From contig NZ_CP139368.1 of NCBI RefSeq assembly GCF_034120055.1, forward strand, positions 2,542,001 to 2,606,000: DNA of 64,000 nt, written 5' to 3'. Both the position numbers and the translations under genes were made by a program. Below are positions 23,673 to 32,603 of the stretch, piece after piece; the stretch's first letter is position 1; every line of letters begins with the position of its first letter. Source of the DNA: Microbacterium rhizosphaerae. GTDB taxonomy: Bacteria; Actinomycetota; Actinomycetes; Actinomycetales; Microbacteriaceae. Below the pieces are notes generated by a model, which was not told the DNA's origin, made no database searches, and was given only the letters and a program-made list of their open reading frames with translations.

Positions 23673-25355
23673 TCAGCTGGTCTTGAGCTCGCCGAGGGTC
23701 ACCGTCGCGGTCTGCGTCTTGCCGTCGCGAACGTACGAGACCGTCGCGTCGCTGCCTGCGGCGAGCGCGCGCACCTGCGCGGTGAGGTCGACCGAGTTCG
23801 TGATCGGGACGTTGTTGAACTCGGTGATGACGTCGCCCTTCTGCAGGCCGCCCTTCTCCGCCGCGCCGCCCGAGGTGACGGCGTCGATCAGCGCACCCGT
23901 GGTGGTGGCGCCGGACGCGCTCGCCGCGTCGCCGACCGTCGCGCCGAGCAGGCCGTGGGTGGCCTTGCCGCTCTTGATGATCTCGTCGGAGACGCGCTTG
24001 GCGATGTCGGAGGGGATCGAGAAGCCGACGCCGATCGAACCGGACTGGCCGCCCGAGGACGAGCCCGCCGAGGCGATCGCGACGTTGATGCCGATGAGCT
24101 TGCCGTCGGCGTCGACGAGAGCACCGCCCGAGTTGCCGGGGTTGATCGCGGCATCGGTCTGGATCACCGCGATCTTGATGGTCTCCTGCGCCTGGGTCTG
24201 CGGGTTCTGGCCCTGGCCGAAGTCGAAGTAGAACGGGGCGTTGCCGTTCTGCCCGTTCCCGTTGCCATTGCCGTTCCCGTTCCCGTTGCTGCCGTCCTGC
24301 GAGTTCGGAGCTGCCGACGACGCGATCTCGATCGAGCGGTTCAGCGCGCTGACGATGCCGGTCGTGACGGAGTTCGACAGGGCCAGCGGCGCGCCGATGG
24401 CCACCGTCTGGTCGCCGACGTTGATCTTGCTCGAGTCGCCGAACGTGATCGGGGTCATGCCCGATGCGCCCTTCAGCTTGATGACGGCGAGGTCGTACGT
24501 CGGGTCCGTTCCGACGACCGTGGCGCTGTAGATGTGCCCGTCGCTCGTCGTGACCGAGAGCGTGGGGCTGCCCGTGGCGCCGTCGAGGGTCACGACGTGC
24601 GTGTTGGTCAGGACGTAGCCGTCCGCGGTGAGGACGACGCCCGAGCCGGTGCCCGCAGCGCTGCCCGCCGAGGCGTCGATCGTGACGACGCTCGGGAGCA
24701 CCTTGGTGGCGACGGCGGTGGTGTTCGTGACCGACTTCGGGTTGTTCACCGTCACGGCGGCGGGAGCCTGGGCCGACGTCGTGCTCGACGTGCCCCAGAG
24801 GGCGGTGCCGGCGGCTGCGCCGCCGAGACCCGCAGCACCGCCGACGATCGCGGCTGCGAGGAAGATCCCGACGATGGCGCCAGCGCCCATGCGGCCCTTC
24901 TTCTCCTCCGTGGCCCCGGGGGCGGTCTGCGCACCGGGCGCCGGCTGCGCGGGCACGCCGAACGCCTGGCCCGGGTAGGGCTGGCCGGCGTAGACGGGCG
25001 GCGCGTCCTTCGGGTGGACCGGCTGCGCGGCGGCTGCGGCCGGCTGCGCGGGCACGGGCGGCACCGGCGGGACGTACCCGGCGGGTGCCGGCGGCACCGG
25101 CAGGGTCTGCTGCGTGTCCGCGGCCGGCGGCACCGGGGTGGGCTGGACGGGGTTCGCAGGCTGTGCGGCAGCGGACGGCGCGGGCGAAGCCTCAGCGGCG
25201 GAAGGCGTGGCCGGCTGCGCGGGCGCGGCATCCGCTGCCCCGACCGCCGGGGTCGGCTCGGTCGCGTGGACCGCCTCGGGCGCGGCGGCGCCGGGGGCGG
25301 GCGCGGCGTCGGCCGCGGGGGTCTCGTCGGGGGTGATGCCCGGGGTGTCGCTCAT
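23673..25355 (-). CDS. HtrA/DegP-like serine protease with PDZ domain
   Basis: 560 residues from the ATG at 25355, which has AAGGAG eight bases upstream. A disordered Pro/Ala-rich cytoplasmic N-terminus (~1-150) precedes one transmembrane helix (~155-180). The trypsin-like domain has H253 (TNTHVV), D288 (PTYDLAVIKL) and S409 (GNSGGALV), followed by one PDZ domain ending in VTLGELKTS. An Asn/Gly-alternating run lies between the Asp and Ser motifs (~360-375), an unusual loop. It acts outside the membrane in protein quality control or processing. Confidence 0.93.
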   Translation of the reverse strand: MSDTPGITPDETPAADAAPAPGAAAPEAVHATEPTPAVGAADAAPAQPATPSAAEASPAPSAAAQPANPVQPTPVPPAADTQQTLPVPPAPAGYVPPVPPVPAQPAAAAAQPVHPKDAPPVYAGQPYPGQAFGVPAQPAPGAQTAPGATEEKKGRMGAGAIVGIFLAAAIVGGAAGLGGAAAGTALWGTSSTTSAQAPAAVTVNNPKSVTNTTAVATKVLPSVVTIDASAGSAAGTGSGVVLTADGYVLTNTHVVTLDGATGSPTLSVTTSDGHIYSATVVGTDPTYDLAVIKLKGASGMTPITFGDSSKINVGDQTVAIGAPLALSNSVTTGIVSALNRSIEIASSAAPNSQDGSNGNGNGNGNGNGQNGNAPFYFDFGQGQNPQTQAQETIKIAVIQTDAAINPGNSGGALVDADGKLIGINVAIASAGSSSGGQSGSIGVGFSIPSDIAKRVSDEIIKSGKATHGLLGATVGDAASASGATTTGALIDAVTSGGAAEKGGLQKGDVITEFNNVPITNSVDLTAQVRALAAGSDATVSYVRDGKTQTATVTLGELKTS

Positions 25356-25442
25356 GTGGTTGCTCCTTCTGGACAAGCATCTTCAGCTTGGGGTGACCAT
25401 CTGTGCGTTTCCTATGTCGAGGTTGGGACGCCGCTATGCGAG

Positions 25443-25448
25443 TAGCGT
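25443..25448 (+). promoter_or_regulatory. -10 box of a leaderless promoter for the aminotransferase
   Basis: TAGCGT is followed by 7 bases and the GTG at 25456. Confidence 0.5.
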
Positions 25449-25455
25449 GTGATCC

Positions 25456-26655
25456 GTGCGAGAGATTCCCGGCGCGTGGCGGCGTGCCGCCCACGGGGCC
25501 GGCCTCCTGGCGGATGACGGATCTCCCATCCCTACCATCTTCGCCGAGATGAGCGCACTTGCGGTCGCCACGGGTGCGATCAATCTCGGACAGGGCTTCC
25601 CGGACGAGGACGGTCCGGCCGAGGTGATCGCCGCGGCGCGTGCGGCGATCGCGAACGGCGTGAACCAGTACCCGCCGGGACGCGGCATCCCCGACCTGCG
25701 CCTGGCCATCGCGGAGCATCAGCAGCGCTTCTACGGACTCGTCCTCGATCCGGAGCGCGACGTCCTCGTCACGGCAGGCGCGACCGAAGCGCTCGCGGCG
25801 GCCCTCCTCGGCCTCGTCGAGGGACCGGACGACGAGGTCGTCGTCTTCGAGCCGTACTACGACGCCTACGCCGCGACGGTGGCGCTCGCCGGCGCTCGGC
25901 TCGTCCCCGTGCCGCTGCGCGGCCCGCACTTCCAGCCCGACCTCGGCGAGCTGCGCAGCGCCGTGAGCGACCGCACCCGCATGATCCTCGTCAACGATCC
26001 TCACAATCCGACGGGAGCCGTGTTCCCCCGGGAGGTGCTCGAGGAGGTCGTGCGGCTCGCGGACCGCCACGATGCGATCATCGTCACCGACGAGGTCTAC
26101 GAGCACCTCGTCTTCGACTCCGTGCACACCCCGATCGCGACCCTGCCCGGCGCATGGGAGCGCACGCTCACGATCTCCTCGGGCGGCAAGACGTTCTCCG
26201 AGACGGGATGGAAGATCGGCTGGGTCACAGGTCCCGCCGACCTCGTCGACGCCGTGCTGGCGGTCAAGCAGTTCCTGACCTACGTCAACGGCGCGCCGTT
26301 CCAGCCCGCGATCGCCACGGGGCTGCGCCTGCCCGACGAGTTCTTCCGCCGCGCGGCGAGCGCCCTGCGCGCCAAGCGCGACGTGCTCGGCGACGGGCTG
26401 CGCGCAGCGGGGTTCGACGTCTACGAACCCGCGGCGACGTACTTCACCGTCGCGGATGCGGCCCCGCTCGGGGCGACGGATGCGGCGGCCTTCTGCCGCG
26501 AGCTGCCGGCGCGCGTCGGCGTCGTCGCGATTCCGCTCACCGCATTCGTCACGGCCGAGCACCGCGCCGACTACGCGACGCTCGTCCGCTTCGCGGCGTG
26601 CAAGCGCATCGGGGTGCTCGACGAGGCGGCCTCCCGGCTCGCCGCCCTGCGCTGA
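25456..26655 (+). CDS. PLP-dependent class I/II aminotransferase (DapC/kynurenine type)
   Basis: 399 residues. The fold-type I pattern is complete: INLGQGFPDEDGP, NQYPPGRGIPDLR, TAGATEALAAAL, PYYDAY, NDPHNPTGAVF, VTDEVYEHLVF, and PLP-lysine K245 in SSGGKTFSETGWKIGW. This subfamily includes N-succinyldiaminopimelate aminotransferases and kynurenine/glutamine transaminases; sequence alone does not settle the substrate. The following nitrilase-family gene would fit an omega-amidase partner of a glutamine transaminase, though it is on the other strand. Confidence 0.88.
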   Translation: MREIPGAWRRAAHGAGLLADDGSPIPTIFAEMSALAVATGAINLGQGFPDEDGPAEVIAAARAAIANGVNQYPPGRGIPDLRLAIAEHQQRFYGLVLDPERDVLVTAGATEALAAALLGLVEGPDDEVVVFEPYYDAYAATVALAGARLVPVPLRGPHFQPDLGELRSAVSDRTRMILVNDPHNPTGAVFPREVLEEVVRLADRHDAIIVTDEVYEHLVFDSVHTPIATLPGAWERTLTISSGGKTFSETGWKIGWVTGPADLVDAVLAVKQFLTYVNGAPFQPAIATGLRLPDEFFRRAASALRAKRDVLGDGLRAAGFDVYEPAATYFTVADAAPLGATDAAAFCRELPARVGVVAIPLTAFVTAEHRADYATLVRFAACKRIGVLDEAASRLAALR

Positions 26656-26671
26656 TGCTCTGCGGGCCGGC

Positions 26672-27478
26672 TCAGTCGCCGGGAACGACGCGGTAGCGCC
26701 GCAGCCGCAGGGCGGGGTTCACGCGCCGCACGTTCGCGATGGCCTCGGGGTCGAGGTGCGCCACGGCGACGTCGGTCGCCGTGCCGACGGACGCGATCGT
26801 CGTCCCCTGCGGATCGACGATCATCGAGAGCCCCACGCCGAGGGGCGGCGGGTGATCGGCGCCGGCGAGGTAGGCGGTGCTCTCGATCGCGCGAGCCGTG
26901 ACGAGCGTGCGCCAGTGGTGCTCCTTGAGCGGGCCGCGCACCCACTGTGCCGGCACGAGGATGACGTCCGCGCCCGCGTCGACGAGCACGCGCGTGGCCT
27001 CCGGGAAGCGCAGGTCGTAGCAGGTCTGCAATCCGAACGTGAGGCCCGCGCGCTCGAACGTCTGCGGAGCATCCAGCGCACCGGGCTCGACCCAGTCGGA
27101 CTCCCGCTGCCCGAACGCGTCGTAGAGGTGCTGCTTGCGGTACACCGCGAGCACGCCGGTCGCGTCGACGGCCACGGCGGTGTTCCGGATGCGTCCGTCC
27201 TCGGCCGCCTCGACCATGCCGGCGACCAGGACGATGTCCAGCGCCTCCGCGATCGCGGTGATCGAGCGGACGAACTCGCCGTCCAGAGCCTGGGCGTGCC
27301 GGGCGAGCGACTCGTCGAACGGGTCGACGAAGTAGCTCGAGTTCTCGGGAAACAGGACGAGCTGCGCTCCTCGTGCGGCGGCCCGGCCGGCCAGCTCGGC
27401 GATCTCCGCGATGTTGGCGGCCGTGTCGACGGTCGGCGCGAACTGGGCGACGGCCACAGCGAAGGTCGAGGTGCTCAC
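26672..27478 (-). CDS. Carbon-nitrogen hydrolase (nitrilase superfamily)
   Basis: 268 residues from a GTG at 27478, with a GGAGG about 9 bases upstream. The catalytic triad is Glu in LVLFPENSSYF, Lys in YRKQHLYDAFG and C153 in QTCYDLRFPE. This arrangement (KQHLYD and TCYDLRFPE) is typical of omega-amidase/Nit2-like and deaminated-glutathione amidase members. It hydrolyses small amides in the cytoplasm; the exact substrate is not shown. The convergent aminotransferase gene ends 16 bases away. Confidence 0.9.
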   Translation of the reverse strand: MSTSTFAVAVAQFAPTVDTAANIAEIAELAGRAAARGAQLVLFPENSSYFVDPFDESLARHAQALDGEFVRSITAIAEALDIVLVAGMVEAAEDGRIRNTAVAVDATGVLAVYRKQHLYDAFGQRESDWVEPGALDAPQTFERAGLTFGLQTCYDLRFPEATRVLVDAGADVILVPAQWVRGPLKEHHWRTLVTARAIESTAYLAGADHPPPLGVGLSMIVDPQGTTIASVGTATDVAVAHLDPEAIANVRRVNPALRLRRYRVVPGD

Positions 27479-27528
27479 GGCTCCATCCTCCCCGGCGGTC
27501 GGTGCCCCGGCAACCCGCGCGGCCCGCG

Positions 27529-28380
27529 CTATGCCGCCTCGACGAGGGCGCGCACGAGGGGATGCCACGGCCGTGTGCTCGGTCCGGACATCACGAGCCG
27601 CCGCGGCCGCGGCCGCGCGAGAGGCTTCATCACGAGGTCGTCGGGGAGCATGTCGCGCCCGAGCGACGGCACGATGGCGACGCCCATCCCCTGCTGGACC
27701 ATGCGGAAGACCGTGCTCATCTCGCGCACGCGATGCGAGATCTCGTAGGGCAGGCCTTCGTCGTCGTGCATGCGCTGCACATGTCGCTCGCATCCGCCCG
27801 TCGAGACGATCAGCCCGTCGACCTGGAGCTCTGCGAGCGGGATGCCATCGAGCTCGGTGAGCGGGTGATCCCGGCGGACCACGGCCGCGAACTCGTCGGT
27901 CGCCACGAGCTTGCCTCCTGCCGGGAACGGCAAGGGCTCGACGAGGATCGCCGCATCGACGACGCCGGCTTCGAGCCACTCCGGCATCTCGTCGTCATCG
28001 CCCTCGAAGATCTGGACGTCGACGTGCGGCAGCGTCGCCGCCCACGCCGGCAGCAGATCGGGCAGGAGCCCTTGGCAGACGGTCGCCACCGCGCCGAGCC
28101 GGACCGTGCCCACCACGCTGCTCCCGCGCCGCGCCGCGCTCTCGAGGGCCGAGACGGAGGCGAGCGCCGCCCGCGCATACTCGACGACGCTGTGGCCGAG
28201 GCCGGTGAGGGAGGCACCCGCATCCCGCTGCACCAGCCGTCCGCCGACCTCTCGCTCGAGGCCCGAGAGCGCGTGCGAGACCGCGGACTGGCTCACGCCG
28301 AGCCGGGATGCCGCGGCGGTGAAGGATGCGCAGTCCACCACCGTCACCAGTGCTCGCAGCTGCGGAAGCGTCACGCCCAT
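27529..28380 (-). CDS. LysR-family transcriptional regulator
   Basis: 283 residues: winged helix-turn-helix at ~1-60 (LPQLRALVTVVDCASFTAAASRLGVSQSAVSHALSGLE) and a periplasmic-binding-like effector domain at ~90-283 (GTVRLGAVATVCQGLLPDLL, AAILVEPLP). It is divergent from the EamA exporter gene with a 70-bp gap holding an ATGAA-N5-TTCAT site, so it probably controls that exporter and itself. The effector is unknown. Confidence 0.93.
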   Translation of the reverse strand: MGVTLPQLRALVTVVDCASFTAAASRLGVSQSAVSHALSGLEREVGGRLVQRDAGASLTGLGHSVVEYARAALASVSALESAARRGSSVVGTVRLGAVATVCQGLLPDLLPAWAATLPHVDVQIFEGDDDEMPEWLEAGVVDAAILVEPLPFPAGGKLVATDEFAAVVRRDHPLTELDGIPLAELQVDGLIVSTGGCERHVQRMHDDEGLPYEISHRVREMSTVFRMVQQGMGVAIVPSLGRDMLPDDLVMKPLARPRPRRLVMSGPSTRPWHPLVRALVEAA

Positions 28381-28399
28381 CGATGCTCCTCATGTCAGG

Positions 28400-28414
28400 A
28401 TGAAGCGGATTCAT
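28400..28414. promoter_or_regulatory. LysR-type T-N11-A binding site
   Basis: ATGAAGCGGATTCAT is a perfect interrupted palindrome (ATGAA, 5 bases, TTCAT) and contains T-N11-A. It lies 20 bases upstream of the regulator's ATG and 36 upstream of the exporter's ATG. Confidence 0.6.
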
Positions 28415-28450
28415 TTGCCTCATGATCCGTCGGGTTCGAGACTAAGCCTC

Positions 28451-29413
28451 ATGACGTCCATCGGCAATGTGCGCAGCACCCTCTGGGCCTTTCTCGCCCT
28501 GTCCCTCGTGTGGGGGTCGAGCTTCCTGTTCATCAAGGTGGGCTTGCAGGGCCTCGCCCCCACCCAGCTCGTGCTCGCCCGCATCCTGCTCGGCGCCGTC
28601 ACGCTCGCCGTCATCATGATCGTCACACGTCGCCGGTGGCCGCGCGAGGGCAGGGTGTGGGGTCACATGGTCGTCGTGGGAACGTTCTTCTGCGCCGTAC
28701 CCTTCACCCTCTTCGCCTGGGCGGAGCAGTACGTGCCGAGCAGCCTCGCGAGCATCTACAACGCCACGACGCCGATCATGACCCTGCTGCTCACGCCCCT
28801 GATGCTGCGCTCGGAGCGACTCGGCCGCGCCCGCGTCCTGGGGCTGGTCGTCGGCATCGCCGGAGTCGTCGTGCTCACCGCTCCGTGGCGTCTGATCGGC
28901 TCCGGCGACCTCGCCGCCACCCTTCCCGCCCAGCTCGCCTGCCTCGGGGCGACGCTGAGCTACGGCTTCGCCGGCCTGTATCTGCGTCGCTTCGTCAGCG
29001 GACTGCCCTATGACGCCGTGACGCTGTCCTCGGTGCAGCTCGCGATGGCGAGCGGAGTCGTGATCCTGCTCGCGCCGTTCGACGCACAGGGACCCGTCTC
29101 GCTCGACCTCCCCGTCGTCGCCAGCATGCTCGCGCTCGGCATCCTCGGGACCGGGGTCGCCTACGTCCTGTACACCCGTGTGCTGCGCGATTGGGGCGCC
29201 GTCCGCGCCTCCACCGTCACGTATCTCGCGCCCGTCGTCGGCGTCGTCCTCGGCGTCTTGGTGCTCGGCGAGAGCGTGCACTGGTACGAGCCGGTCGGCG
29301 GAATCATCGTCGTCGCCGGCATCGTCATCAGTCAGGGTGCAGTGGGCAGGCGCTGGCGCGCTTCTGCGCGACGGGATGACGCCGTCCCCGCGCCGAGCGT
29401 CGGTATCAAGTAG
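28451..29413 (+). CDS. EamA/DMT-superfamily exporter
   Basis: 320 residues from the ATG at 28451, with ten hydrophobic helices in two repeats of five. Typical motifs are SLVWGSSFLFIKVGLQGLAPTQL and SSLASIYNATTPIMTLLL in the first half and ILGTGVAYVLYTRVLRDWGAVRAS and LAPVVGVVLGVLVLGE in the second. These transporters export amino acids or small metabolites in exchange for protons. It is paired with the divergent LysR regulator. A strong terminator follows. Confidence 0.92.
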   Translation: MTSIGNVRSTLWAFLALSLVWGSSFLFIKVGLQGLAPTQLVLARILLGAVTLAVIMIVTRRRWPREGRVWGHMVVVGTFFCAVPFTLFAWAEQYVPSSLASIYNATTPIMTLLLTPLMLRSERLGRARVLGLVVGIAGVVVLTAPWRLIGSGDLAATLPAQLACLGATLSYGFAGLYLRRFVSGLPYDAVTLSSVQLAMASGVVILLAPFDAQGPVSLDLPVVASMLALGILGTGVAYVLYTRVLRDWGAVRASTVTYLAPVVGVVLGVLVLGESVHWYEPVGGIIVVAGIVISQGAVGRRWRASARRDDAVPAPSVGIK

Positions 29414-29440
29414 CGCCAGGGACGACTGTCACAGAGACAA

Positions 29441-29480
29441 AGAAGAAGAGGCGCCCTTGCGGGGCGCCTCTTCTTCTTTT
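29441..29480. terminator. Strong intrinsic terminator after the EamA gene
   Basis: A 15-bp perfect stem (AGAAGAAGAGGCGCC pairing with GGCGCCTCTTCTTCT) with a short loop and a T-rich tail on the plus strand and an A-rich one on the other. It can stop transcription from both sides, including read-out of tRNA-fMet. Confidence 0.92.
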
Positions 29481-29482
29481 CG

Positions 29483-29556
29483 TTGCGGGGACAGGATTTG
29501 AACCTGCGACCTCTGGGTTATGAGCCCAGCGAGCTACCGAGCTGCTCCACCCCGCG
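29483..29556 (-). tRNA. Initiator tRNA-Met (anticodon CAU)
   Basis: Read on the minus strand, the cloverleaf starts CGCGGGGTGGAGCAGCTCGG, has anticodon stem-loop CTGGGCTCATAACCCAG and T arm CAGGTTCAAATCCTG. The C1-A72 mismatch in the acceptor stem and the three G-C pairs of the anticodon stem mark it as initiator tRNA-fMet. CCA is not encoded. Confidence 0.95.
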
Positions 29557-29567
29557 TCACGTAGAAA

Positions 29568-29573
29568 AGCCTA
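29568..29573 (-). promoter_or_regulatory. -10 box for tRNA-fMet
   Basis: TAGGCT on the minus strand, 11 bases before the first base of the tRNA. Confidence 0.4.
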
Positions 29574-29602
29574 ACACGGGATGAACGGATGGCCGAATCG
29601 GC

Positions 29603-32515
29603 CTACGGCCCACCGAGCGCGATGAGGTGCTGCACGGCATCCGTCAGCGCCTTGTCCGCCGTTCCGTACGCCGTCCAGTCGCCCGCCTTCATCGCCGCGT
29701 CGCGGTCGAGCATCGCCTGCTGCGCGGCCTTGAGCCACGCCTGGTACTCGGCGTTGTTCGACGTGCCGCCGCCCGATCCGCCGGTGCCCGGCGTGCTGGA
29801 CGCGCTGGACGAGGGCAGGGGATTCGGCGTGGGCGTCGTGTTCGAGTCGCCGGCGGCGGCGCCCGAGTTGCCGCCGAACAGCGCGTTCAGCGCCTGGTCG
29901 AGGGTGTCCTCGAACGCGACGTTGTTTCCGAACGCCACGAGCACCTTTTGCAGCTTGGGCAGCTTCGTCTCCCCCGACGACTGCACGAACACGGGCTGCA
30001 CGTAGATGAGGCCGCCGCCCAGCGGGAGGGTCAGGAGGTTCCCGTTCAGAACAGCGGACTGCCCCTGTTTGAGGAGGTTCAGGAACTGCGACACGCTCGG
30101 CTGCGAGTCGAACATGTTCTGCACCTGGCCGGGTCCGGGAACCGTGCTGGCCGCGTCGATCTCGAGCATCCTGAGCTTGCCGTAGTCGGAGCGCTTCTCC
30201 CCCGCCTTGTCGCCGGCGTTCGAGTCGACCGCGAGGTAGCCCAGCAGCACGTTCCGGGCCGTCTCACCGCCGTTCGATTTCGGGATGAAGGTGGAGAACA
30301 TCGAGAACTCGGGTGACGGCTGGGTCGGCATCTGCATCGTCAGGTAGTACGGGGGCTGCAGCCGGTCCGGCTTCTGCGGATCGTTCGGTGTCGTCCACAG
30401 GTTGTCCTGCTGGTAGAAGGACTGCGCGCTGGTGACGTGGTACGTGCCGAGGATGGCGCGCTGCACCTTGAAGAGGTCCGTCGGATAGCGCACGTGGCTC
30501 ATCAGCTCGCCGGACATGTCGGTCATCGGCTTGATGGTCGAGGGATACACCTTCTGCCATGCCTTGAGCAGCGGGTCCTGGGAGTCCCAGCTGTACAGCG
30601 TCACCTTGCCGCTGTAGGCGTCCACGGTGGCCTTCACCGAGTTGCGGATGTAGTTGATGTTGTCGAGCGTGTAGCGCGGCGCCGGGTTGTTCGAGTCCGC
30701 GATCGCCTGGGACAGGCTCACGGTGGCCGAGTACGGGTAATTGGCGCTCGTGGTGTAGCCGTCGACCACCCAGACGATGTGGCCGTCGACCACGGTCGGG
30801 TACGGGTCGGAGTCGAGCGTGAGATACGGCGCCGCCTTCGAGACGCGCGTCAGCGGATCGCGGTCGTACAGGATCTGCGACTTGTCGGTGATGTTGTCCG
30901 AGAAGAGGATCTGCTCGGACTGGAACTTCAGCGCGTAGATCAGCCGGTTGAAGAAGCTGCCCACGTTCGGGCCGCCGTTGCCCTGGAACGTCGACTTGGA
31001 CTCGGTGATCCCGTTGCTGGACGGGTAGTCCAGCTCGACGGGCGGACTACCCTTCGGCGCACCGACGATCGAGTACTCGGGCGAGTCCTCGCCGAAGTAG
31101 ACGCGAGGCTCGAAGTTCTCCTCATTCGTCAGGAAGCCCGAGGCCGGGATGCCGCGCTCGAGGAAGACCGGGTCGCCGTCGCCGGTGCGGTCGGTGCCCT
31201 TGGCGACGACCATGCCGTAGCCGTGCGTGTAGACGAGGGTCGTGTTCTGCCACGAGGCGCCCGCGCCGAGCTGCTCCATGTTGAGCTCGCGCAGCGAGAC
31301 GACGGTGTCCTGGGACACCCCGCCGATGTCGTAGCGGTCGACGTCCAGCGGATCCTTGAACTGGTAGTACGAGCGGTACTGCTCGAGCTGCTTGACCGTC
31401 GGGCTGATGATCGCGGGGTCCATGATGCGGATCTGCGCCGTGGTCGCGGCATCCGCCCGCAGCTGGCCCGCCTGCGCATCCGTCGCCGCCTTGTACGCGA
31501 TGTCCTGCATGCCGGCGACGCCGTAGGCGAGCTTCGTCTGCACGAGGTTGCGCTGATAGTACGGCTTCTCGAGCGCCAGCTGGTTCGGCTTGACCTGGAC
31601 CGTCGTGACGAACCACGGGTACGCGACGCCCAGGACGATCGCCGACACGATCAGGAGCGCGGTCGCCACCAGCGGGTAGCGCCAGCGGCCGATGAAGGCC
31701 GTGACGAAGAAGAGGATGGCGACGATCAGCGCGATGACGGCGAGGATGGTCTGCCCCGGGATCGTCGCGTTGACCTCGGTGTAGCCGGGGCCCGTGATGC
31801 GGTCTCCGGGCTCGACCATCGTCTTGTAGCGGTCGAGCCAGAGGCTGACCGCCTGCAGCAGGATGTACAGCCCCGCGATGACGGCGAGCTGGATGCGGGC
31901 GGCCTTCGAGATGCGCAGCTCCCGCTGCCCGATCCGCACGGAGCCGTACAGGTAGGTGACGACGGCGCTGACGAGCAGGCAGACGAGCAGCGTCGCCGAG
32001 GCGAATCCGACGAGGCCGGTGTAGAACGGCAGCGCGAACAGGTAGAAGCCCGTGTCGAGATGGAACTGCGGGTCGGTCGTCAGTGTCTTCACTCCGTTGA
32101 GCCAGAGGGCGGTGGTCTCCCACTGCGCGGAGGCGGCGAAGCCGGCGAAGAAGCCGAAGAAGATCGGGATGCCCCACATGGCGAGCCGACGCAGCGGCTC
32201 GACGACCTCCTGGTAGCGGTCCAGCTGCGAGCTCAGTCGTGCGTAGACGGGCCGGAGGCGGTACGCGAGCTGGATGACGAGCCACACCGGCACCGCCATC
32301 CCCAGGAAGCCGATGAGGAACATCACGGCCCGCCCGCCCCACTGGGTGGCGAGCACACGCAGGAAGCCCAGCTGGCTGTACCACAGCCAGTCGGCGTACA
32401 GGCTCGCGAACAGGAAGAAGCCCACGATGAGCACCGCGATCACGACCAGGGTGATGGCCACGACGCGTCGGGTGCGGGAGGGGGCGGCCGGCTTCGGCGC
32501 GGAGGTCGACGTCAC
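29603..32515 (-). CDS. UPF0182 family large membrane protein
   Basis: 970 residues, the usual size for this actinobacterial family. About seven membrane helices lie in the first ~310 residues (for example VVAITLVVIAVLIVGFFLFA), followed by a large extracytoplasmic region and a disordered Ser/Gly/Pro-rich segment near the C-terminus (~895-930). No enzymatic motif is recognisable and the function is unknown. It lies downstream of the Lon-like protease on the same strand, a pairing conserved in mycobacteria, and has its own leaderless-type promoter. Confidence 0.93.
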   Translation of the reverse strand: MTSTSAPKPAAPSRTRRVVAITLVVIAVLIVGFFLFASLYADWLWYSQLGFLRVLATQWGGRAVMFLIGFLGMAVPVWLVIQLAYRLRPVYARLSSQLDRYQEVVEPLRRLAMWGIPIFFGFFAGFAASAQWETTALWLNGVKTLTTDPQFHLDTGFYLFALPFYTGLVGFASATLLVCLLVSAVVTYLYGSVRIGQRELRISKAARIQLAVIAGLYILLQAVSLWLDRYKTMVEPGDRITGPGYTEVNATIPGQTILAVIALIVAILFFVTAFIGRWRYPLVATALLIVSAIVLGVAYPWFVTTVQVKPNQLALEKPYYQRNLVQTKLAYGVAGMQDIAYKAATDAQAGQLRADAATTAQIRIMDPAIISPTVKQLEQYRSYYQFKDPLDVDRYDIGGVSQDTVVSLRELNMEQLGAGASWQNTTLVYTHGYGMVVAKGTDRTGDGDPVFLERGIPASGFLTNEENFEPRVYFGEDSPEYSIVGAPKGSPPVELDYPSSNGITESKSTFQGNGGPNVGSFFNRLIYALKFQSEQILFSDNITDKSQILYDRDPLTRVSKAAPYLTLDSDPYPTVVDGHIVWVVDGYTTSANYPYSATVSLSQAIADSNNPAPRYTLDNINYIRNSVKATVDAYSGKVTLYSWDSQDPLLKAWQKVYPSTIKPMTDMSGELMSHVRYPTDLFKVQRAILGTYHVTSAQSFYQQDNLWTTPNDPQKPDRLQPPYYLTMQMPTQPSPEFSMFSTFIPKSNGGETARNVLLGYLAVDSNAGDKAGEKRSDYGKLRMLEIDAASTVPGPGQVQNMFDSQPSVSQFLNLLKQGQSAVLNGNLLTLPLGGGLIYVQPVFVQSSGETKLPKLQKVLVAFGNNVAFEDTLDQALNALFGGNSGAAAGDSNTTPTPNPLPSSSASSTPGTGGSGGGTSNNAEYQAWLKAAQQAMLDRDAAMKAGDWTAYGTADKALTDAVQHLIALGGP

Positions 32516-32521
32516 CGTCTC

Positions 32522-32527
32522 ATCCTA
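32522..32527 (-). promoter_or_regulatory. -10 box of a leaderless promoter for UPF0182
   Basis: TAGGAT on the minus strand, then 6 bases and GTG at 32515. Confidence 0.5.
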
Positions 32528-32603
32528 CGAGGGCCCGCCCGACGGCAGCCTGCGCCCGGTTGTTTGAGGGCCTGCTCACAGCGCGCCGTGACCCGGCCGT
32601 GTC

